The position numbers and the translations under genes are program-made. The notes beneath the pieces were generated by a model that made no database searches, was not told where the DNA came from, and saw nothing but the letters and a program-made list of their open reading frames with translations. A stretch of 23,641 bases of DNA from Larix sibirica (taxonomy: Eukaryota > Streptophyta > Pinopsida > Pinales > Pinaceae): positions 1-23,641 of the forward strand of contig NWUY0300001326.1 in the NCBI GenBank assembly GCA_004151065.3, in the 5' to 3' direction. Positions within the stretch are counted from its first letter, which is position 1, and each line of letters opens with the position of its first letter. Of the stretch, positions 11,244 to 20,362 are shown one piece after another.

Positions 11244-11564
11244 AATGGTGGTTTCTATATTGGAGTGCTTATAATGTTGGTGGACTCAGCCATATCCTAT
11301 ACTATATAATTTGGCACATATGAATTTTTCAAGGCATTTATCACCCCCAAAACTAAACCCCTTCAAATTTTGTCCCTATCAATTCTTCATGCAGCGAGGG
11401 CATCAAGAAATGTGGTCTCCTCCACTGTCATGGTCCTCGTAGAGTTGATCATGCAATGAGTGGCACAAGTTGAGGCATTTGGATACTCTTGGGAAGTAAT
11501 ATTCACCACTTTAGAATGTGAGAATGTCTGTGAGACTTGTACATAGAGTATTTCTCCATAATTA
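11244..11564. other. Gene-free stretch, possible tail of carbonic anhydrase pseudogene
   Basis: No confident feature. The minus strand from 11560 may hold the last exon of the carbonic anhydrase pseudogene, but the residues do not match well enough to claim it. Confidence 0.4.
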
Positions 11565-12440
11565 TCATGAAGAGTATTTGTTAATCATATTTCTCCATAA
11601 ATTTAGAACAAGCAAGGCAATACTCAGTGCAAGGAGAACTGGTGAGAGATCCCTTGCATCGATAATATTTTTTCTACCCAATTTTAAGTGATTTGGGTCT
11701 ACCATGCCTAAAGATTCCTTAAATGGTTTCATATCTACAATGGATATGATTTCATCCATTACTCATTCGTTATACCCATAAACAATGAGCATGGTTTAAA
11801 AAAATTTGTAATACACACACACACACAAAAATAAAAAATAAAAAATAAAAAAATGAGATTGATATACAATTATACCTTTGCTAGGAAATTGTTTGCCTAC
11901 CAAACTTGTACAATTTTCCAACCATGACAAATTTACCATCATTTGCTTGATGCACTAGATAGATTTGAATGGATGCATGTTTCAATGCAAGTCCTTCAAC
12001 AACACTTAAATCATAGAAGGTAGTTTAGTGTTGAAGGTTTTTGAAAGAGAGTTGTGATATTGTACAATGTTTTGACTACAATGTGCTCATTCAGGGCATG
12101 CCAAGGACATTGATTCATAGTGAATATTTTCCCTTCTATCTCAATATTGTCAATTCCTTCCAACCATTTCCCTTAATGCAACACATCCATAAGTGTAAGA
12201 GAATCAAACCTAGAAACTTTCTAAAATAATATATGACAAAAGATTTAAATGAAGGTTCCATTACTAACCATGATGTTGTGGTCCATGTTGATAAGGGTTG
12301 CATGAGGTAAAAGATTGTGTAGAGTCTGCCCATGTCTACATAAATTATGGTGCCTCTCTTGAAATAATTGATGGGATATTGATGCATCCTATTCCCATAG
12401 GCGTTACACCTAAAAGAGGCAAGAAACAATGTAAATCTCA
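11565..12440 (-). pseudogene. Alpha-carbonic anhydrase pseudogene (intron-containing)
   Basis: Remnant of a plant alpha-type carbonic anhydrase, a secreted or plastid zinc enzyme that interconverts CO2 and bicarbonate. Blocks appear in family order on the minus strand but in changing frames. YGNRMHQYPIN and VDMGRLY lie at about 12402-12320 (family: G-x-x-Q-S-P-I-(D/N)-I). HATLINMDHNIMV lies near 12300-12265 (A-T-L-x-N-x-G-H-x-I). GKIFTMNQCPWHALNEHIV includes 12112-12083 (Q-C-H-W-H-S-P-S-E-H). IQIYLVHQANDGKFVMVGK then LYKFGRQ lie at about 11969-11892. LGMVDPNHLKLGRK is near 11710-11665, and GSLTSSPCTE is at 11652-11623 (G-S-L-T-T-P-P-C-T-E). Two of three zinc His are lost: H to P in CPWH, and H to Tyr in IYLVH. 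Interruptions at plausible intron places, for example AG/GTATAA near 11876, suggest decay of a normal gene rather than a retrocopy. Frameshifts and stops show it is dead. Confidence 0.78.
11813..11853. repeat. (AC)n microsatellite plus A-rich (A5-6T)n tract
   Basis: An (AC) run at 11813-11827 passes directly into repeated AAAAAT units. It lies where an intron of the carbonic anhydrase pseudogene would be expected. Confidence 0.9.
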
Positions 12441-12555
12441 CTAAACAAAAGGAAAAAATATCGAGGTAGAGCAAGGCCATATTCTAGAGGGTTTGAGTTT
12501 CAAGATTTGGTTTCAAAACCCCTAGAATTATTAAATCATTACCAACTACTAGAAT

Positions 12556-12573
12556 ATAATGACAAATGATATC
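12556..12573. repeat. Left target-site duplication of SINE (18 bp)
   Basis: ATAATGACAAATGATATC matches the copy at 12679-12696 with one mismatch and directly borders the SINE poly(T) end. Confidence 0.85.
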
Positions 12574-12678
12574 TTTTTTTTTGTAGGGCTCGTACCCATA
12601 GAATTTTGAACCAGTGACCTTACACAACGAATGCCTTAACAATACACCCATTCGTCATCTGTTCTACGCCCTGTGGGC
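12574..12678 (-). mobile_element. tRNA-derived SINE insertion (about 105 bp)
   Basis: A short retroposon in minus orientation. Its 3' end is the T9 run at 12574-12582 (poly(A) on the element strand). An internal RNA polymerase III promoter is visible on the minus strand: a box A-like TGACGAATGGG at 12657-12647 and a box B-like GGTTCAAAATTC at 12612-12601, about 35 bases apart as in tRNA genes. The 18-bp flanking repeats at 12556-12573 and 12679-12696 differ by one base. Poly(A), target-site duplication and A/B boxes together define a SINE. I do not recognise the named family. The small divergence of the flanks suggests it is younger than the LINEs around it. Confidence 0.82.
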
Positions 12679-12696
12679 ATAATGACAAGTGATATC
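12679..12696. repeat. Right target-site duplication of SINE (18 bp)
   Basis: ATAATGACAAGTGATATC, 17 of 18 bases identical to the left copy. Confidence 0.85.
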
Positions 12697-13054
12697 ATTT
12701 GTATATATACTTTTCATACAAAATATATGCCAAGTAAAAGCAACCATATGATCAAGCTAAGTGTGGTTAAAGTTTTATTTTTATTTTATTTATTTATTTT
12801 TTAGTGTGGAAATTATGAAAAATTAATCAAATCATCATTCCAATTGGAAATGGAATATAATATATTTTATGTCATTTTAAAATGAGTGGCTAATGCGTTT
12901 TTCATTTTTAAGTGATAAATATGATTTTTTTGTCATTTATTGATAAAACAAGTGGTCACATCAACACACACACACACACACACACATACATAAAGGTATC
13001 ACGCACATAACTGGTTGAATGGGTAAATAAAACTTGGTTGTCGTTGTTCGACTA
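12697..13054. other. AT-rich stretch with (AC)n microsatellite
   Basis: AT-rich sequence without a gene. A clean (AC)11.5 run sits at 12964-12986, just upstream of LINE C. The 5' end of LINE C may begin around here but cannot be placed exactly. Confidence 0.6.
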
Positions 13055-13070
13055 TTCCCCAAGCACCATA

Positions 13071-13718
13071 ATGATGGTGAATGGTTGGGTTTGTTTTTTC
13101 TTTTCGAAGCCAGATGACATCCTCAAGGTACTTGATGGAATTTGGTTGCTTAAAGGTGGTTCGTTGGTACTAAAATGATGGCATACAAACTTTGATCCTG
13201 CAAAGGAAAGGATGACGAGGCGTGATTTGTGGTTGCTCATGCCGGGGTTTCCAATTGAATTATGGACCGAAAATGTATTTGTATGGCTTGCAAATAGTTT
13301 GGGACGGCTCATAAAATTGGAAATAAAAATGTTATTCGATGTTGAGAAGAAGGTTGCAGCTGTAATGGTGGACTTTGATATTACAAAGGGTTTTTCGGAT
13401 GCGGTGGACATTCTGTGGGGGGACCGTGTAATTTTTCAGAAACTTGATTATTTAAATGTTCCCTTTCAATGCCACTTTTGTAGGGAGAAAGGGCACTTAA
13501 AGGCTAAATGTTCGAGGTTACTATTTAGGGATGATTGCAAAAATCCTTCAGATGAAGACCCGGGAGATTCCTTGCAATCTGGAGATATGCAAAAGAATGA
13601 TGACCCTATCGATGGTCCTCCTTTGGGATTGTCTCTTGGTTCTCAACTGTTTTCTGAAAAGGCATGGAAAATAATTCCTCTCCAACCCCCTATGAGAATG
13701 TTACAAAAGAGGAATTAA
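13071..13718 (+). pseudogene. LINE C ORF1 (DUF4283 + CCHC zinc knuckle), one stop
   Basis: Gag-like RNA-binding protein of a plant L1 element. From the ATG at 13071 the frame reads FFFSKPDDILKVLDGIWLLK and GGSLVLK, then a TGA at 13176-13178 where a coding codon is expected, then WHTNFDPAKERM. From there it stays open to 13718: LWLLMPGFPIELWTENVF (the core of DUF4283) and NSLGRLIKLE. A perfect CX2CX4HX4C knuckle, CHFCREKGHLKAKC, lies at 13470-13511. After the knuckle the chain is Asp/Pro/Ser-rich. A shorter start at 13212 would miss the N-terminal half of DUF4283, so the true original start is 13071 or upstream. Confidence 0.85.
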
Positions 13719-14344
13719 ATTTTTATTTGAATGTTGAAAAGGCCCTATACCTTAGAAGACTCTCAGGTTCATTTGTGTTAAATTCTTAGTCTGTGGCCAA
13801 TGTAGAATCCTGTCCAAATGGTTATGTGGGCTTGAGACCAAATTTTCCTTCGATGACATTACCTTTGGAAAATTTTGGGTCATTTTGTACAAACCCTAGG
13901 GTTTTTGTCCCAGATGGGGGTAATGAGTTTGTTGAGGGGGTCTATTTACCCTCTCCCTCTTCTTTTAAACTAGCTCCAGAAGCTCCACATGACTCACAAA
14001 ATCTATAGATTCAGGGTGAGGATAGGGTTTGTGATTTGGTTTCTACTTCCATTATTGAGAAACTAAATTTTGAGAAAAATCCTTTAAATGTTTATTCTAA
14101 TAGACCCTCCACCAACCCTAAGGTTATGCTGGTGTCATCTACCAGGAACCAAAATGTGACAATAAGGGGAAAAAATGGAGTACTCGTAAAAATAAATCTC
14201 CTCTTCAAGATGAAGAAGATGATATGTCTAGTTACATTCCTCTTTCTTCCAGATTACACAAAGCCTGCAAAAAATCCTCCATTGATCCTTGGACTGCATC
14301 ACACGAGCCCTTAGAGCAGATTTTCCCGGTAGTGTTGGTGATTA
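13719..14344 (+). pseudogene. LINE C ORF1 C-terminal region, frameshifted
   Basis: After the stop at 13716-13718, open stretches continue in another frame (13793-14008 and 14036-14314, separated by one TAG) and switch again near 14170 (SSYIPLSSRLHKACKKSSID). The residues are Pro/Ser/Asn-rich and low in complexity, as usual for L1 ORF1 tails. No domain is recognised. The region ends at a stop just before the endonuclease begins. Confidence 0.5.
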
Positions 14345-15114
14345 ATTTCCATACTCTCTTTTAAAATTCGTGGATTCGGGGGATCTGGGAAGACTAGGGC
14401 TCTCTCTAGGCTTTTCAAATCTACTAGTATAGATATTATCCTTATACAAGAATCTATGTGTTCAGTTGTTCAAGCTATTCAGACATTCTCAAAGTTATTA
14501 CCAGGGTGGGAGTTCTTTACACTTGACTCAAATGGTATATCAGGAGGTATTGTGTCTGGTTGGAATCCAAAGGTAGTTGAATTCAAACCATATAAGAGTA
14601 TTGGGGGCATTATGATGGAAGGGTGGTTTCTTGAGAGTGATTTAAAACTTTATCTGCTTAATTGTTATGGTGATCCTTATAAAAATAGGGAAGAATTTTG
14701 GTCTCTTTTGGATGAATGTGGCCTTCTTGGGATTCCCAATTTAATTATCGCAAGGGATTTAAACTTCACCCTCTCAGCTTCTGAAGTTTGGGGAAAAAGT
14801 GATAGATTGGATCCCCTGGGTTTTTTTTTACAAAGCTTATGCATAAAGAAAATCGGATTGATATTGCTATGGTTAAAGTGGGGCCAACTTGGTGCAATGG
14901 TAGGTGTGGGGAGGCAGCTGTAAGAAAGAGACTTGACAAACTCCTTATGAAAGAGGCTTTATTTGATACCCTACAGAAGTATAGAACTTGGGAGATAAAA
15001 TCCACTATTTCAGATCACTTTCCCATAGTTCTCCAATTAGGAGGGATCAAATCAAAGAGATTTTTTCCTTTTAAATTTAATAATATGTGGATACAGGACT
15101 CAAATTTTTGTTAA
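14345..15114 (+). pseudogene. LINE C ORF2, endonuclease domain, frameshifted
   Basis: Apurinic-type endonuclease that would nick target DNA. The open frame starts ISILSFKIRGFGGSGKTRAL (14345 on), then IDIILIQESMCS, the family N-terminus, with no ATG until 14456. YLLNCYGDPYKNREEFW follows near 14660. The G-D-F-N catalytic site reads ARDLNF near 14750: Asp and Asn stay, the Gly are lost. At a T9 run (14821-14829) the reading frame breaks, and the sense continues in the frame of MHKENRIDIAMVKV, GPTWCNGR and RLDKLLM. The catalytic S-D-H is intact at 15010-15018 (ISDHFPIVLQ). A TAA at 15112-15114 interrupts the join to the RT part. The frameshift, not the active site, is the main lesion. Confidence 0.85.
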
Positions 15115-17289
15115 ATGGTTAAGGACTGTTGGCTATCAACCAGTGTTTCAAGTGATTCTAATCCAATGGAAAATCTAGTTAAAAAATTGGATTGTCTAGA
15201 AAAACAAGTCATACGTTGGGAAATAGTAAAGAAGGTTGAGAGGGAAAAGGACTTGCAATTAATTGAAAATATTTATGAAAATAATCATAGTTGCATCTTT
15301 TTGGAGGAAGAGAAGGAGGAACTATTAGAGCTTGAGAGGAAGAGAATCTTGTTGTTAAAACAAGAAGAAATTATTTGGAGGAAAAAAAGTAGAGCAACCT
15401 GGATAGTTTTGGGGGACAACAACACACGTTTCTTCCACAACTATGCCACTTTTAGAAGGAATATAAATGCTATTTGGGACTTGAAATTGGAAGATGGACA
15501 GTCAATTCACTCTGATGGTGAACTTAAAAAGGCTACCATGGATCATTTTAGAAAACAATTTATGGATCCGGGAAGGAATGATATAGGGGCACAATTCGAT
15601 GTGATCAAACATTTTCCTTCCTTTTCCACTAGAGAAGAAGGTGAAAGAATTGGGGCACCTATCACTATTGATGAGATCGAAATGGTTTTGAAAATATTTG
15701 CGAAGGAAAAAATTCCCGGTCCTGATCGATGGACTGTGGAAATATTTCTTGCCTTTTTTTACCTTATGGGAAATGATTTGTTGCAAATGGTTGAACAATC
15801 GAGGATTGATGGTTATGTATCAAAAACTCTAAATAAGACATACATCGCCATTATCCCAAAAATTAATAAGCCTGAGAGTTTTAATGATTATAGACCCATA
15901 GCCTTATGTAACCCGGCCTATAAAATCATCTAAAAAATTATTGCTCTCAGATTAAATCCAAAACTTGTTGATATGATGACAAAAGAACAATTTGGGTTCC
16001 TTGCAAATAGACAGATCTTGGATGCAGTTAGTGTGACACAAGAATGTATTCATTCAATTAAAATCAAGGATCTTGATGCCATTATATTAAATATGTACTT
16101 AGTGAAGTCATATGATAGGGTAAATTGCTTTTATCTCAAACTTATGCTTCTATAGATTGGCCTCCCTTTGGAGGTAACAAATTGGATCATGGCATGTGTG
16201 ACTACAACAAATTTTGTTTCCCTTGTTAATGGCTCTCCATTAGATTTCTTTCAAATTTCTAGGGGCCTTAGACAAGGCTTCCCTTTGTCACCATTACTTT
16301 TCTTGCTTGTTATTGAGGGATTAAGTAACATGATACATGTTGCTAAAAAAGAAGGAAAAATACGTGGGATAAAAATATCTAACTCTGTTTTTATCTCACA
16401 TATCTTTTTTGTTGATGATGTTATATTGTTTGGTAGAGGATCGACAGGTGAATGCAAACATTTCTATGATATTATAAAAATCTTTTGTATTTCTTCAGAA
16501 ATGGAGATAAGCACTACACAATATACTTTCATTTATCATAGAGTGGGAAGATAGGTCTTGGGAACGATTTCTTCCTTTCTGCCATATCAGACTACAAAAT
16601 TTGTAGACGATTTCAAATACTTGGGATACTTTTTGAAGTCCAATTGTTATTGGGTGAAAGACTGGATGTGGTTGGTTCAGAATTTTGAAAGAAATATTGG
16701 CAATTGGACTTATAGACTACTATCGTTGAAGGGGATACTGACTCTTTTGAAGTTAGTTTTGGTTGGTATTCCTGTGTATTGGTTCTCCTTAGCTAATATT
16801 CCAAAAACTATCCTAAAATTACTAAGGAGATTAATGTTTAATTTCTTGTGGTCTGGTTTCTTGGATGGGAAGAAAAATCATCTTGTCAATTGGGAGATAA
16901 TCTCAAAGCCAAAACAGATGGGAGGATGGGACATAAAAAAATTGGAATGGTTCTGCAATGCTCTTAGAATGAAGAGTATGTGGCATGGACTCTTTGGAAA
17001 AGGGTATTTGGAGTAGTGTTATACATGGAAAATACATAAAAGGTGATGTGATACAATGGATTAGAAATACATGGAAGTCTACTAGAAACACTTCAAACTT
17101 TTGGACCGGTTGCATGAAATATTTCAAATGGATTAGTAGAAAAATGGCTTGGAAGGTAGGTACAGGTGAAAAAATACATATAGACATTGATTCTATGGTT
17201 GGTTTCGATGAATATTATATGTTGTCTGTTGGAATTGTGGATTATTTATATGAGATTGGCTATACCACTCTCTCTCAGGTGAAGAAACC
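15115..17289 (+). pseudogene. LINE C ORF2, reverse transcriptase and connection, several stops
   Basis: The 272-codon stretch 15115-15933 has the linker (coiled-coil-like, Glu/Lys-rich; RATWIVLGDNNTRFFHNYAT) and the first RT motifs (KIPGPDRW, TYIAIIPKINKPESFNDYRP). A TAA at 15931 and a TAG at 16153 break an otherwise constant frame. Motif A reads LNMYLVKSYDRV: the catalytic Asp is a Tyr at 16096-16098. The later R-G-L-R-Q-G-F-P-L-S-P block is intact near 16260, and motif C, FFVDDVILF, keeps both Asp (16411-16419). After a TAG at 16552, 16558-17016 gives FKYLGYFLKSN, FLWSGF and KPKQMGGWDIKKL. A frame change near 17000 leads to GIWSSVIHGKYIKGDVIQWI (16985-17293). Loss of the motif A Asp alone would abolish polymerisation. 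Confidence 0.87.
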
Positions 17290-18461
17290 ATGATGGTTGA
17301 CTATACAGGTAATTATTGGTACTCAGCTATGGATTTGGGAATTAATGAGGCTTGGGCGCTAGAATGGGAGAATAATGTGGCAAATCTTAATCGTGTTGGC
17401 ATTGGACTAAATAATGTTGAAGATGAGCTTGTTTGGATAGTTGATAAATCAACTGGACGTGTCTTTTCAAAAGCTTCCTACTGTGTGATTGCGACTAAGG
17501 ATATTTTTATGGTCCCAAAGTGGTGGTATGTAAAAATATGGAAGTGGAAAATACCCTAGAAATTGAAATGCTTCATGTGGCTTGCTATGGAGAATGCTCT
17601 ACAAACTTGGGATAATTTGATCCATAGGGCTGGATTGGTCCAAACCCTTGTGTTCTATGCAGACAGGAAGAGAAAACCGTGGCACACATTTTTAATTTGT
17701 GCTCCTTTTCAAAAAATATATGGTTATCAATTTGTTCTACTCTGAATATTAGAGTGATGTGGAGATGTGATTCTATGGATTTAAATTTCTAGTGTTGGTA
17801 TAAGTTTGTACCAAATCATAAGACACTGCTAGTCTTTGTTTGTTGGATTATCTGGAAAATACGAAATGGTGCAATTTTCGAAGATAGAGTGCCTAATGTT
17901 TCTTTTGGTACTGTAAAGGTTTTAAAATATTACAAGAAATACTTCTCTGCTACAGGTAAGGAAAGGAAAAAATGAATATGGGTGGATCTTCCTTCTCATT
18001 TTTGCGTGTGTGGCTTTTTTTATGGTGCGACGAATGGAGGTATATGTGATGTTGGTGTTCTTCTTATTTTAAATGAGGATCGTCGTTTCTTGCTAAGGCT
18101 AAATTGTGGATCCGGTACTAACATGAAGGCATAGTTACTTTATTTTTGGTACTTAATTAAATGTGTTGTCTCTATGGGCATTGATACAATCAAGATTTAT
18201 GGAGACTCTCCGACTATTGTAAATTGGGCAAAGAAGGATTCTCTTATGCAAACCATAGATATTCAACATTGGTGTATGAGAACTATGGAGCTTCTGGAGC
18301 ATTTACATAATTGGGATATTTCACACATTTTTAGGGAACAAAATGTTACTGCTAACAGACTTTCAAAGGAGGCATTGAAGACTAAGGAAGGTTTCCTATT
18401 TTGGGAAGAATTCATAGAAGATCAATTGGAATCACAGGGTTCCATTTGCTTTATCTCTTGA
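17290..18461 (+). pseudogene. LINE C ORF2, zf-RVT and RNase H, catalytic residues lost
   Basis: The zf-RVT part begins DELVWIVDKSTGRVFSKASY (about 17425) and KLKCFMWLAMENALQTWDNL after a TAG at 17557. A frame change near 17640 then gives CVLCRQEEKTVAHIFNLCSF (from 17649), a complete C-x-x-C ... H ... C site. The same frame runs on, through stops at 17790, 17973 and 18132, into RNase H: GFFYGATNGGICDVGVLLIL, GSGTNMKA, stop, LLYFW, then IYGDSPTIVNWAKK and IFREQNVTANRLSKEAL, ending at 18461. Of the four catalytic acids, the first Asp is Tyr (18021-18023), the Glu codon is the TAG at 18132-18134, the third (GDS, 18204-18206) is kept, and the last is Asn (18354-18356). Confidence 0.85.
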
Positions 18462-18700
18462 GTTGTTTTTTATGAACTTTGAAATGCTATGTGTTTTTTG
18501 GGATCCTATGCATTTGGTTTTGAAGCAAACCTATGGTGGTATTGTTTTGTATGCAGCATATTGGTTTTTTGGTGACTTTATATTCAATCGGGTTCTTTGA
18601 ATGATGCTTTGAACACTTGAATCTACTTTTTGATTAAGATGAACATCAAAAGTATAGTTTTTTTTTCTATTTGAAATATATATATATATAAGAGTAATAG
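18462..18700 (+). other. LINE C 3' untranslated region
   Basis: T/G-rich sequence after the RNase H stop, ending with a T run (about 18658-18666) and (TA)n at about 18676-18692. One undetermined base (N) lies just downstream at 18710. No poly(A) tail or target-site duplication was identified. Confidence 0.5.
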
Positions 18701-18769
18701 CTACAAAGTNATCTTAAGCATAGTTTGATGTTATTGCACCGAGAGTAGCGAGGTGCTCTACAACCCAGT

Positions 18770-18790
18770 ATGGGGGAGATGTTGTAATGT
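18770..18790 (+). other. Polypurine tract / LTR-start-like junction
   Basis: TATGGGGGAGA directly followed by TGTTG resembles the polypurine tract and 3' LTR start of plant LTR retrotransposons, especially Ty1/copia. I could not find a second LTR, an LTR end or a coding region nearby, so this is only a candidate. Confidence 0.3.
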
Positions 18791-19859
18791 TACCATAATT
18801 AAAAAATTCATGTCGATTCATAAAATAAAAAATCATGAAAATTAATTAAAAAAATCCATGTAGGCTCATAATTATTACTATTATTATTATTTTTGTAATG
18901 AAAAGTAATTAAAAAAGTCATGTCCAAAATAGAAAATTAAAACTTAAACCAAAATCTATTAAGCAAAAAATGAATCTAATTTCTTGAATTTAAAATTAAA
19001 AAAAACCTACACCTCAAAAAATTATATCCCTCATAAATCCAAATTTAAAATAAATCTATGCTAGTGTAACATACATCTATTTTCACTCTTTACCACTTAC
19101 TATCCAAAAAGATAAAAACATGTAACATATACATACACTTTTTCATCTTACAATTAGAATAAATGTATATATACCCCTTATCAAACTTGGTAAATTATAT
19201 TTATAAAATGAGATGTAGTCATCATAAAACGTGTAATAACATAAAATCAATTTATTAAAAAAAATGATTTATAATTTTTATATAAAATATAAATAATCTA
19301 TAAAGAAAGACAAAATCTTTCATTTCTCATTTTTCCATATCAAAAAGTGGAAGAAACGAAAAAAAAGGACAATTGATTGTCACTCTAATTCTTCTCTTAA
19401 GTGGATGACAATGTGTTGGTGGTCAACAACATTGATGGTCAGTGACTGAAGGTACCCATTGAAATGTGCATTCTATACTTAATGGCTAAATCCATATTCA
19501 CACATAAACTTTTCTTTAATATTATTTTTATAATGATAATTCGGTCTAGAGATGTACTTCTTCATGATGTACTCTGATTTTTATTTTTTTAAGGTTTACT
19601 CTAATCCTCGCAACATATGCTTCAAATTAAAAACACCTTCACCATTTTTTAAGTCAAACATGCCTTTCTATTTTTCTAAATTCAAACCTACGTAACCCAT
19701 TTTTAATTTTTCTATATTCAAAGTAATCCATTTATGATTTATGCCATTTTTTAAAAAAATATCTGCATTCAAACGCAGTGATTGTTCACAGTTTTGTAAG
19801 TTAAACTTACATTACCACCGCTTGACCTTTTAAAATCATATATTAATATCTTGATTAAC
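18791..19859. other. AT-rich gene-free stretch
   Basis: Very AT-rich with poly(A)/poly(T) runs and stops in all frames. No coding region or RNA gene is recognised. It may be the body of a decayed LTR if the junction at 18770-18790 is real. Confidence 0.5.
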
Positions 19860-20249
19860 ACTAGGTGAAGGCCACCTGTGGGTTGGGTAAGGCAAAGGCC
19901 ATTGGTTCTGGTATTTGAAAGGGATGATTGATGACAACTTCAACACTGTTCTTCACTGCTTTTCAAGTGATCATGAAAACCGCTCTGCAATCTTGACTGT
20001 TAAGAAACCTCTGCAATCTTAACTCTCAAGAAACTATTCACCATAGGTGACAATTCATTGCCATGTTGTTTTACCAAAAGCTTAATCCCATTTTAAGTTG
20101 CAGGAACAATACAATTTTCTCGCGAGCCAATGATGTGGTCGTTGACCTGATAAGAATGCTGGGTGCCAACTCGGCACGGCACGCGCTCGGAAAGATTTGA
20201 ATTCAAAGCAAAGGCAAAGGCCGAACTACAGTATCCTTGTGTCTCCAAT

Positions 20250-20277
20250 GGCGCTTCCATGTTTTACATGGAACGCC
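20250..20277 (+). other. Hairpin in the presumed 5' leader
   Basis: TTCCATGT (20255-20262) pairs with ACATGGAA (20266-20273) around a TTT loop. GGCG/CGCC extends the stem past a single bulged C. It overlaps the start codons of two upstream frames (20248 and 20259). Confidence 0.5.
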
Positions 20278-20360
20278 AGCGGATCGATCAGAGAGCCTTC
20301 TTAGGATTGGAACCACAGACCTCTGAAGCAACTCATCTCTGCTGTTTAGTTTTCAGTTAG
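20259..20360 (+). CDS. Candidate upstream ORF, 33 codons, ending 2 nt before the main ATG
   Basis: ATG at 20259 (MFYMERQRIDQ...) runs to a TAG at 20358-20360, two bases before the main ATG at 20363. If the leader is transcribed through here, this frame, and the 18-codon one from 20248, could dampen translation of the main frame. No family is recognised. An apparent longer frame from 20163 would need a GTG start and is not credible in a plant. Confidence 0.3.
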   Translation: MFYMERQRIDQRAFLGLEPQTSEATHLCCLVFS

Positions 20361-20362
20361 CC

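Larger units (their letters stand above)
13055..18700 (+). mobile_element. LINE C: near full-length, inactive plant L1-type non-LTR retrotransposon
   Basis: About 5.6 kb with the full plant L1 order on the plus strand: ORF1 (DUF4283 + CCHC) from about 13071; ORF2 with endonuclease (14345-15114), RT (15115-16550), connection/thumb (16558-17290), zf-RVT (about 17290-17760) and RNase H (about 17980-18461); then a roughly 240-base 3' region. Frames are long and divergence is moderate, so this is the best preserved of the three LINEs. Still, it has stops (for example 15112, 15931, 16153, 16552, 17557, 17790, 17973, 18132), frameshifts (T9 at 14821-14829; near 16985, 17290 and 17640) and lost catalytic residues. 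The 3' end has a T run and a (TA)n tract rather than an obvious poly(A), and no target-site duplication was found. Confidence 0.88.
19860..20362 (+). promoter_or_regulatory. Presumed promoter and 5' leader of the ACR9/10-like gene
   Basis: Sequence becomes GC-richer from about 20110, as expected near the start of a plant gene. I cannot place the transcription start or a definite TATA box. The leader just before the ATG contains short upstream frames: 14 codons from the ATG near 20156, 18 codons from 20248, and 33 codons from 20259 ending at 20360. It also contains a hairpin at 20250-20277. An in-frame TGA at 20324-20326 shows that the main frame cannot start farther upstream without splicing. 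Confidence 0.45.

Noticed and set aside
11097-11309. 70-codon frame as a gene
   Set aside because: It lies largely within copy 2 of the tandem duplication; the corresponding part of copy 1 is not open, so there is no sign of coding constraint.
13052-13411. 119-codon minus-strand frame
   Set aside because: It is antisense to LINE C ORF1 (DUF4283), so it is a shadow.
20163-20360. 65-codon frame before the ACR9-like start
   Set aside because: It would need a GTG start. The first ATG in this frame is at 20259, giving only 33 codons, which is listed separately as a candidate upstream frame.
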